From: Penium margaritaceum | Taxonomy: Eukaryota > Streptophyta > Zygnematophyceae > Desmidiales > Peniaceae | Direction of reading: 5' to 3' | NCBI GenBank assembly: GCA_023375785.1 | Contig: SZWC01004839.1 | Location: 38,039-77,940, forward strand | DNA: 39,902 nt | Part shown: positions 32,596 to 39,902 of the stretch, piece after piece | Layout of the letters: the number at the start of each line of letters is the position of its first letter | Numbering within the stretch: the first letter of the stretch is position 1 | Position numbers and translations under genes: made by a program | The notes under the pieces: model-generated | The model's database searches: none | What the model was told of the DNA's origin: nothing | The model's input: only the letters and a program-made list of their open reading frames with translations

Positions 32596-33090
32596 TGAGA
32601 AAATGCGTAGAAGCTTCCTAGCAACACAGCCAGTGACAGTTACAGGTCGTACACAGAACGGCAAGGGTTTGGCTAGGAGACACAAGACACAGTGTCAGAA
32701 TGCTTCAATACAGCATATGCAGAGAGAAATGACAAATGATAGGTCCAAGGCATAGATACCTGCCGCGGCGCACGGCAGGTGTCGCACGCGGCAGTCCAAG
32801 AGCTGTCCTAAAACCGGCCCAAAACCACTGTTATGGCCGTTACTCTGTGCACACATGTCAAAATCCTACGTCGTCTGAACCTAGACGTGCAGAATCAAAA
32901 GACGGACGCAGCGACTGGTCACATGCATGCATCCATTGATTGACAGTGAGCATAGAATGCAAAAACATGCAAATAGGCCTCATGGCCAGTCCGCCGAAAG
33001 GCGCCTGCAAGACATAGAAGACACAGCAAAGAGTCCCGGTGGCATCTGGGGCTCTGGAACAGTGGTCGGTCAGCTCCAAGCGGGTAGTCT
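32596..33090 (-). repeat. Older LTR of the same family, truncated
   Basis: Begins TGAGAAAATGCGTAGAAGC and follows the element 1 LTR to about GGGTAGTC near 33088, with many substitutions and a deletion of about 26 bases near its start. After 33090 similarity stops. It is an older copy than either LTR of element 1, which inserted 31 bases away from it. Its last 280 bases are repeated at 34013-34292 as part of a contig overlap. Confidence 0.85.
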
Positions 33091-33426
33091 CTTGGTTGTT
33101 TGCGCTCATTGTGCTCTGTTGTGTCCTCCGGGCTTGTGTACATCAGCGTGCAGATGATTGACGGCAAGACTCAACGCCGGTGGAGTGTTGTCCGGTGGAG
33201 CCGACGCACGCTGAGGTCGTCTCGCTGTTCGCTGGAGCCTCCTCTCTCCGGCGACGTGTTCAGCTCCATCGGCAGGCCTCCTTGGCGGTCGCACTGCCGG
33301 CAGTCACTGCCGCCGCAGTCGCTGTCTGCATGCGTCTAGCAAGTACTGTCGTGCCTGCGTCGTCGTGCATTGCCTAGGGTCCTAGTTGCGTGTTGCATGA
33401 CCTTGTTTGGCAGCATAAACCGTCGT
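32811..33426. repeat. 616-bp contig overlap, copy 1
   Basis: Identical to 34013-34628 as far as can be checked by eye, including identical translated frames. It ends at the N at 33427 while the other copy starts just after the N at 34012 and continues into unique sequence. This is one locus written twice. The part from 33091 is of unknown nature. Confidence 0.93.
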
Positions 33427-33427
33427 N

Positions 33428-33481
33428 GGGGGGGGGAGTGGCGGCTGCACGCACCGCAGCCGCCACACGCCTCTGCGTGGT
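33428..33481. repeat. 54-bp contig overlap, copy 2
   Basis: Same bases as 32245-32298. Here the sequence continues into more GCA-array leader and the primer-binding site of element 1, showing what should follow position 32298. Confidence 0.92.
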
Positions 33482-33650
33482 GGTACGCGCTGCTGCTGCC
33501 TCAGCAGCTGCGATCTCACGTGGTGGGTGGAGTACGCGGACGGCGACCGGCCGTCTCCAGCAAGTCCCAGAAGATCTGCTGCAGTGGTGACTCTCACTAC
33601 TGCTGCTTTGCTGTGTCTCTGCTGCGCAACTCAGTGAGATCTGTCTCACT

Positions 33651-33662
33651 GCTCTGATACCA
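33651..33662 (-). other. Primer-binding site of Copia element 1
   Basis: The element strand reads TGGTATCAGAGC, complementary to the 3' end of plant initiator-Met tRNA, the usual Copia primer. It touches the LTR end CTTTCTCA at 33663 without a spacer. It belongs between the leader ending at 32298/33481 and the 5' LTR. Confidence 0.92.
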
Positions 33663-34011
33663 TGAGAAAGTGCGTAGAAGCTTCCTAGCAATACGGCCGC
33701 TGACCGGGCGTCAGTGCCTTGTCAAACGGTGACGACAGTCACAGGTCGTACACACAACGGCAAGGGTTTGGCTAGGAGACACAAGTCAAAGTGTCAGAAT
33801 GCTTCAATATAGCATATGCAGAGAGGAATGACAACTGACAGGTCCAGGGCATAAATACCTGCCGCGGCGCACGGCGGGTGTCGCACGCGGCAGTCCAAGG
33901 GCTGTCCTAAAACCGGCCCAAAATACTGTTTTGGCCGTAACTCTGCGCACACAAGTCAGAATCCTACGCCGTCTAAACCTAGACGTGTAGAATCAAAAGA
34001 CGTACGCAACG
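33663..34011 (-). repeat. 5' LTR of Copia element 1, inner 349 bp
   Basis: Matches the 3' LTR from 25690 to 26038 with about 15 differences and stops at the gap at 34012. The next 31 bases of the LTR are missing and the rest resumes at 32300. Confidence 0.92.
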
Positions 34012-34012
34012 N

Positions 34013-34628
34013 AAACCGGCCCAAAACCACTGTTATGGCCGTTACTCTGTGCACACATGTCAAAATCCTACGTCGTCTGAACCTAGACGTGCAGAATCAA
34101 AAGACGGACGCAGCGACTGGTCACATGCATGCATCCATTGATTGACAGTGAGCATAGAATGCAAAAACATGCAAATAGGCCTCATGGCCAGTCCGCCGAA
34201 AGGCGCCTGCAAGACATAGAAGACACAGCAAAGAGTCCCGGTGGCATCTGGGGCTCTGGAACAGTGGTCGGTCAGCTCCAAGCGGGTAGTCTCTTGGTTG
34301 TTTGCGCTCATTGTGCTCTGTTGTGTCCTCCGGGCTTGTGTACATCAGCGTGCAGATGATTGACGGCAAGACTCAACGCCGGTGGAGTGTTGTCCGGTGG
34401 AGCCGACGCACGCTGAGGTCGTCTCGCTGTTCGCTGGAGCCTCCTCTCTCCGGCGACGTGTTCAGCTCCATCGGCAGGCCTCCTTGGCGGTCGCACTGCC
34501 GGCAGTCACTGCCGCCGCAGTCGCTGTCTGCATGCGTCTAGCAAGTACTGTCGTGCCTGCGTCGTCGTGCATTGCCTAGGGTCCTAGTTGCGTGTTGCAT
34601 GACCTTGTTTGGCAGCATAAACCGTCGT
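34013..34628. repeat. 616-bp contig overlap, copy 2
   Basis: Second writing of 32811-33426. This copy is continuous with the LTR of element 2. Up to about 34292 it is the tail of the older element-1-type LTR; 34293-34592 is unassigned GC-rich sequence with no recognised gene. Confidence 0.93.
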
Positions 34629-35122
34629 GGACACTATCTGGGTTTAGGCTGCCATAACTCCTCGCTACTATTTTTCTAGCAGATTCTGACAGCACGGCTG
34701 CGTTTGCAGCGTCGGTATTATGGCATGGTCCAGTTTTTAGGCAAAACGGACGACGCCCGGGTTTTGGGCTGTTGACTGCCTGGCAGGCCTCACCGAGAAA
34801 ACCTGCCAGCCTGAACTGAGCTATTTTCTGATTGGCTGATGAACTGAGTAACAAGCTCTACAGAGCTGGGGGGGGGGGGGGGCTAGAACTTGGAGGGGTC
34901 CCCCATTACTGTTCATTCTTCATTCCTATTCAGTCATTGTCAGTTTTCAGCTGCTTTCTGGCGCTAACTCTGGCGCGCGCGTTTCTGAGTAGCAAAACCC
35001 AGAGCTTCCAGACTTAGACTCTAGAGCAGCAGACTGAGGGGGCAGCTGACTGAAGCAACGAGCGTGGAAGCCCGCACGCTGCATCAACAATGCTGCTGCC
35101 CCAACATGCTGCATAGTTTCCA
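34593..35122 (+). repeat. Putative 5' LTR of Copia element 2 (about 530 bp)
   Basis: The right end is set by the primer site at 35126: the nearest CA end is at 35121-35122 (TTTCCA), leaving a 3-base spacer. The left end is a guess: TGTTGCATGACC at 34593 has the TGTTG start typical of Copia LTRs. It contains a long G run near 34870. Without the 3' LTR the left boundary cannot be confirmed. Confidence 0.5.
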
Positions 35123-35125
35123 GCT

Positions 35126-35137
35126 TGGTATCAGAGC
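35126..35137 (+). other. Primer-binding site of Copia element 2
   Basis: TGGTATCAGAGC, complementary to the 3' end of plant initiator-Met tRNA, followed by CAGAGCG. It fixes the orientation of the element and the LTR end. Confidence 0.92.
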
Positions 35138-36276
35138 CAGAGCGTAGCAGCAGTAGCAGAAGACTGGCGAACAGGTGCCAAACACGCCGGCGGACTTCCA
35201 ATACGCGCCAATGCAGGGGAAATGCTGCCGGATTTTTTCCGACAGCATTGACACTCCTGGTGGCGGCATCAGAATTTTACCCACGGGCACTGGGCTAGGG
35301 GAAATGCTGCCAAAAATTTTCGGCAGCACTGACCCCCACGCGTGACGCGAGGAGGTGAGCGGCAGGCGGCGTCTGACGGCTGTGGGCGACGACGCACGCG
35401 GCAACGTCACCCAGGTGTAGTGACTTGCACCACCAGCAACAGCAGGCAGAAGCAGCAGCTCGCAGCACCTTGCAACAGCAGTAGCTCGCAGCAGCAGCAG
35501 CAATAGCTCGCAGCAGCAGCAGCAGCAGCAGCAGCTCGCAGCAGTAGCAACAGCAGCCTGCAGCAGCAGTAGCTTGTAGCAACAGCAGCAGCAGCGTGCA
35601 GCAGCAGCAGCGTCGTGCAGCAGCAGCAGCAGCGTGCAGCAGCAGCAGCAGCTCGCAGTAGCAGCCGGCTGCAGCAGCCCGTAGTAGCAGCACGCAGCAA
35701 CAGCAGCACGTAGCAGCTGCAGCAGCGTGTAGCAGTAGCAGCGGGCTACAACAGCTGCTGCAGTGAGCTGCAGCAGCTGACAGTTGTAGTAGCAGCAGCA
35801 GCAGCTGTCGGCCGCGGCTGTTGCTGCCCGCTGCTCGCAACGAGCGAGCAGCGAGCAGCAGCCCGCTGCTGCCAACGAGCAGCAGCCCGCTGCTACCAGC
35901 GAGCAGCAGTTTGCTGCTGCTGGGCGAGCAGCAGCCCCTTGCTCGCACCAGACAGCGGGCTGCTACCCGCTGTGACAAGAGAAAAAACAAGAAAACAAAA
36001 AAAAGGGGAACACAAAAAATCCCCCACCCCCGCTGCAGCAGACTGCAGCTGCAGCGAGCAGCTGCTGCAGCCCGTAGCAGCTGCAGCAAGCAGCTGTTGT
36101 AGCCCGCAGCAATAGTAGTAGCTCTCAACTGCTGTAGCAAGCTGCAGCAGCTTGTTGCTGCAGCACCAGTAGGCACAACTGCTGCTGCAGCTTGCATCAC
36201 GAGCAACAGCAGCTACAGCACCCGCAGTAGTAGCATCAGTAGCTGCAGCAACAGCAGCTGCTACAGGAGCAGTAGT

Positions 36277-36309
<33 letters not shown>

Positions 36310-36738
36310 TGCAGCAGCAGCAACAATGGTAGCAGCAGGAGCAGTAGCAACAGTAGCAGCAGCAGCAGCAGCAACAGCAGCAGTAGCAGCAGCAGCAGCA
36401 GCTGCAGCTGCCGCAACAGCAGCAGCAGCGGCAGCAGCAGCAGCAGCAACAGTAGGAGCAGCTGCAGCAGCAGCAACAGCAGCAGTAGCAGCAGCAGCAA
36501 CAGTAGCAACAGCAGCAGCAGCAGCAGCAGTAGCGGCAGCTATAGGAGCATCAGCACCAACAACAGCAGCGGCGACCCCAACACTCCCCGCTTCTGACGT
36601 CAGCATCCCTCTGCTGACGTCACTGCTGATGTCACTGCTGACATCATCAAGAAAAAAAAAAGAAAAAAAAAGGAAGGGAACAAAGGGCAAGGGGGAAAGC
36701 ACCTACAACAAGAAAAAAAAGAAAATGGACACCAAGGC
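35138..36738 (+). repeat. Element 2 leader: about 1.6 kb rich in GCA triplets
   Basis: Between primer site and gag lie long arrays of GCA/CAG triplets (about 35430-35810 and 36030-36550). Variants are mostly TAG and CAA in place of CAG. GTGACAAGAGAA followed by an A-rich stretch occurs at 35972-36000, as in element 1. TGACGTCA palindromes lie at 36595-36602 and 36615-36622, followed by the variants TGATGTCA and TGACATCA. An A/G-rich stretch (36649-36725) precedes the gag ATG. The long alanine- and leucine-only frames here are by-products of the repeat. Confidence 0.85.
36595..36622 (+). promoter_or_regulatory. Paired TGACGTCA palindromes in the element 2 leader
   Basis: Two perfect palindromes 20 bases apart, about 120-145 nt before the gag ATG, in the same relative place as in element 1. 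A bZIP-type binding role is known for such sites in plants; here it is inferred. Confidence 0.5.
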
Positions 36739-38703
36739 ATGGCTGATAGTCCAGGCGAGGGGGGGTCCTCCTCTGATGGGGGGACCCCCACCCCTTCTTT
36801 CTTGTAGCGCTTGTTGCAGCATCAGCAGCAGCAGCAGCACCCGCCGCCGCTGCAGCAGCAGCAACCGCCACCGCCACAGGACCAGCAGCTGCCGCCGCCG
36901 CCGCCATTACAGCAGCAGCAGTAGCCACCGCCTCTCCAGCAGCAGCCGCCGCCGCTACAGCAGCAGCCTTCTCTCATACAACAGCAGCCACCGCTGCTGC
37001 AGCAGCAGCAGCCGCCGCCCCTACAACAGCAGCCGCCACCGCCGCTGCAGCAGCAGCCGCCGCCCATACAGCAGCAGCCACCGCCGCAGCAGCAGGAGCA
37101 GCTGCCCCCTCCACAACAGCAGTAGTAGCAGCAAGAGCAGCAGCTGCCGCCCGCTGGTGTCGTCGGCGGTAATCTTGACCCCCTTGCGGCTCTTCAGCAA
37201 CAGCTCGCTGCCCTGACGCAGCAGCTTGCTGCGCTATTGCCGGTAGCCGCCCGGACTGCCACCAGTGGTCCACCATCGTTCGTCCCTCCAGGGCACGCCA
37301 GCCTAGCTGTGTATGCTGCCACGTACTACCTGGCACAGTAGCAGACTCAATGCCAGCGGCAGATAGTCACTTCCGTCCTTGGCCCCACTCCGGGTGCTTG
37401 CCGCAGGCAGAAGGACTTTGAGACGCCGCCGCCGCCGCTTCAGGCCGGCGAGCAGTTCCGGAGCTGGGAGCTCAGCTTCCGGATCTGGGCGCAGGGTGAG
37501 GGCCTCTGGGCATATTTCACCCTCCCTTATGACTCCACCTAGGCCGACCAGTTGTATGACGTTGGTCGCGCCGTCCGTACCCTCGTCCTAGTCGCCCCTC
37601 CAGCTTCCCGCCTGGCCTTAGAGCCTTTCCTCGACGACGTCACGGCTGGCGACATCCCAGACCCTGCAGCCGCCTGGCACGTCCTCACCAGGCCCCATCG
37701 CCTGTCCAGCGACGCTGAGATCAGCTGTTTGCTCCGGGAGTTCAACTCCCTGCACATGGGGGCGACCGAGACGGTCTTTGCCTACTGGCAGCGGGCGGAG
37801 GACATCCTCCGTCGTCTCGGCACGTCTGCTCCGCCCCCTCTGTCCGCGCTCCTCACCATCAAGCGCGGCGCCACTAGCGACTACGCAGACGTCTTCGTCC
37901 ACTACCCCTAGGACGTCCTCTCCACCATGGCGACCCAGGGCACCCTCATGCCCTGGGCATACGAGCTCTTCCTCCGCATTGAGGAAGCTTGCCAGGAGTC
38001 CCTGCTCCATTGCACGGAGGCGCTCGCATCCCCTGCCGTCGCCTCCCCTACTGTCGCCTCCCCTGCTGTTGCCTCCGTGGCTGTCGCCTCTCCTGCCGCA
38101 GCTACCTCATCGTCGTCGGGGAAGAAGAAGAAGAGTCGGCACAAGAAAGGCAAGGGTCAGCCGCAGCAGCAGCAGCAGCAGTCGTCGACTGGGTCCAGCG
38201 GTGGTGGCTCGGTCTGCCACAACTGTGGTCAGCCCGGGCACGGGTGGTACACGTGCCCTCTCCTGACGGACGAGGCGCGCGTCATCGCTACCATGCGGCA
38301 CCAGCGGGAGCGCCGTCTTGCATTTGCCACCGTCGCTGCTGCTGGCCCTTCCACCTTGACCTCATCCAGCGGCTCTACCACTCCGGCAGCTCCGCTTGTC
38401 CCACAGACACATGCGCCGCAGCAGTCCTACCCGCAGCCGTCGGCATCTCCGCTCCCTTCACCAGCGCAGTCCTCCTACTACCCGGGCTCCGGCACCGTCA
38501 CTCCGCATTCCGTCTACGCTCCCGGGCCCTCCTCCCGTGAGCGTCACCTGGAGCAGTTCATCGCGCTCCAGCTCGGCCTGCCTCGCCCTCCTCCCCAGGG
38601 AAGTGCGAGTTGCATTACCTCCTGCCCTCCTGCCCAGCCCTGCATGACTGAGACTGAGCTCGGTCGTGTCCCGTTTCCGCGTCTGTCTCATCGTTGCCCG
38701 TAG
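36739..38703 (+). pseudogene. Copia gag of element 2 with seven internal TAG codons
   Basis: One frame runs from the ATG at 36739 (MADSPGEGGSSSDGGTPTPS) to TAG at 38701. It has seven internal stops, all TAG: 36805, 36922, 37123, 37126, 37339, 37540 and 37909. The N-terminal third is a Gln/Pro repeat (QQQPPPLQQQ style, 36811-37152), then a short helix (LAALQQQLAALTQQLAALLP). The main gag domain runs from WELSFRIWAQGEGLWAYFTL to MPWAYELFLRIEEA and aligns with element 1. The zinc knuckle CHNCGQPGHGWYTC at 38215-38256 has the normal C-x2-C-x4-H-x4-C spacing. The tail resembles element 1 before pol (LEQFIALQLGLPRPPPQGSA). Several stops sit inside glutamine runs, so CAG to TAG is the simplest origin. 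No TAA or TGA interrupts the frame. Confidence 0.88.
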
Positions 38704-39902
38704 GCTCCTCCGCCCCTCTCCTTGATGATGTTGCATGGCTTGACGATTGGCAGTCCCGTTTTGCGCCTCCGTCCACCGCGTCCGCGTCCCTCGCCTGCTG
38801 CCATGTGACCGTTAGCGATCTCGCGACCCCGGTCCAGGACCCTGCTACGACCTGGATCATCGACTCCGGGGCCACGCATCACATGACGGCCTCTCGTGAG
38901 GCCTTCAGTATGCTCGGTCCTGTCGGCGATGTCTCCGGTGTCCGGACAGGTTCCGGCCAGGTGTTACCTGTCCGTGGTGTTGGCGTCGTTCGTTTTCGTG
39001 GTCCTGCTGGTGACGTCTTCCTGACCGATGTCCTCTTCGTCCCTGGTCTAGAGCTCAGCCTCCTGTCCGTGACTGCCCTTGACCGTATGAGCATGGATGT
39101 ACTTCACTCGTGTGGTGTTGGCACCGTGTCGTTGCGTCCGTCTGGTCTCCTCGTCTTGCACGCCACCGCCCATGGCAACCTGTGGCATGTTCCTTGTCTC
39201 TCCTGTTCTCCTCCCGCCTCCTCCTTGTCGGCCGCCACAGGCCATGTGCTCGTCACCAGTACGCTCTCTCCTCAGCACACCTGCCTCTTGCACCACCGCC
39301 TCTGCCATGTCCACTCTGCCGTTGTGGACAGCATGTTTCGCACCCGGCCTGCCTCTGGCCTTGACCCGGAGACGTTCCCTCTCCCGTGCCCCACTGAGTG
39401 CATTGACTGCGCTCAGGGGAAGATGCACCGGTCCACGTACCCCTTGTCTGACTCCCGTGCATCCGCCCCTCTCGACCTTGTCCATTCGGATGTCATGGGC
39501 CCTCTCCCCACCGAGTCAGTCGGCGAGTACGACCGCTATGTCCTTACCCTCATGGACGACTATTCTCGCTATCGTTGGGTCTTCTCTCTTAGGCAGAAGA
39601 GCGATGTCGCCCAGGCCATCCAGGACTGGCTTGTCCTCGCAGAGCGTGCGTGTGGCCGCTCCCTTCGCCGCTTTCGCTCCGATCGCGGTGGCGAGTACAT
39701 GGGTGAGGCTACGACTTTCCTCGCCTCCCGCGGCATCCACCACGAGACATCAGAGCCCTACACACCCGCCCAGAACGGTGTCTCCGAGCGGTGGAACCGG
39801 ACCATGGCTGACGCCGTCCGCACTATGCGTGTCGAGTCCGGTCTCTCCGAGGGCTTCTACTTTGAAGCCATGGCTTACATGACCTGGGTCTGGAACCGGA
39901 TT
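38658..39902 (+). CDS. Copia pol of element 2 (protease, integrase), open to the window edge
   Basis: This frame has no ATG near its beginning but is open for 415 codons from a TGA at 38655. It reads SSAPLLDDVAWLDDW, then the protease motif TWIIDSGATHHMT (DSG at 38862-38870), GDVFLTDVLFVPGLELSLLS and the zinc domain HTCLLHHRLCH with CIDCAQGK. The integrase core follows with D of LVHSD, the motif LMDDYSRYRWVFSLRQKSD, D of RSDRGGEY and E of NGVSERWNRT, and it runs off at MTWVWNRI. All catalytic residues seen are intact. It is in the -1 frame relative to gag and overlaps its end by about 45 bases, so expression needs a -1 shift, or a one-base indel has separated them. No classical slippery heptamer in the gag frame was found in the overlap. 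Confidence 0.92.

Larger units (their letters stand above)
34593..39902 (+). mobile_element. Ty1/copia element 2, 5' part (runs off the window)
   Basis: Plus-strand element with LTR end, primer site, a 1.6-kb triplet-rich leader, gag, protease, pre-integrase and integrase up to the window edge; RT, RNase H and the 3' LTR would lie beyond. It is related to element 1 throughout gag and pol but not closely, so it is a separate family with the same architecture. Gag has seven internal TAG codons, while pol is fully open over 415 codons. Confidence 0.92.

Noticed and set aside
36261..37216. Long alanine-only and leucine-only frames in the element 2 leader
   Set aside because: They are by-products of a GCA triplet array read in different frames and strands; the real gag frame starts at 36739 in another frame.
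39097..39882. 261-codon plus-strand frame at the right end
   Set aside because: It is a shadow of the pol frame 38658-39902, which has protease and integrase motifs and remains open to the edge.
1..39902. CRISPR arrays, prophage or bacterial defence systems
   Set aside because: No regular repeat-spacer pattern, no cas-like or phage-like proteins, and the window is eukaryotic in all its recognisable content.

Overview
The window looks like nuclear DNA from a plant-lineage eukaryote, most likely a streptophyte green alga, although the species cannot be fixed from sequence alone. The grounds are plant-style Ty1/copia retrotransposons primed by initiator-Met tRNA (site TGGTATCAGAGC), a PIF/Harbinger DNA-transposase remnant, a Ser/Thr kinase of the CAMK/CDPK type with a long glutamine-rich tail, and no bacterial operon features. 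Seven single-N gaps (6314, 12099, 22081, 22882, 32299, 33427, 34012) show that it is a scaffold of joined contigs.

Layout. 1-12950 is old, decayed sequence of mixed composition: a minus-strand Copia relic (about 2430-4780), a duplication across a gap (6044-6588), a plus-strand Copia RT/RNase H relic (about 7300-8645), a 187-bp foldback (9947-10133) and a 36-bp inverted repeat (12236-12664). 12950-21250 is an AT-rich island with no convincing gene except a broken Harbinger transposase (about 20180-21248, minus). 21250-25690 is GC-rich and holds the only likely host gene, a protein kinase (22758-24835) whose ATP-binding lobe falls in the gap at 22882. 25690-34011 holds a nearly whole minus-strand Copia element (element 1) with 640-bp LTRs and a CCCCT target-site duplication. 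34593-39902 holds the 5' part of a second, plus-strand Copia element (element 2) that runs off the window end.

Main results. (1) The contigs between 32245 and 34628 are in the wrong order. Swapping two of them rebuilds the 5' LTR of element 1 at exactly 640 bp, next to its primer-binding site on one side and its target-site duplication on the other. (2) Twelve of the thirteen premature stops in the gag and pol frames of the two Copia elements are TAG, mostly where glutamine is expected. The non-coding triplet arrays show the same CAG-to-TAG and CAG-to-CAA changes, which points to deamination at methylated CHG sites rather than a changed genetic code. (3) Both elements have an unusual leader between primer site and gag: long GCA-triplet arrays, a shared GTGACAAGAGAA block and paired TGACGTCA palindromes about 120-170 nt before the gag ATG. 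(4) Element 2 has a 415-codon open pol frame without its own start codon, reached from gag only by a -1 shift.

The genes do not form a pathway: this is one host kinase gene embedded among transposable elements of several ages.
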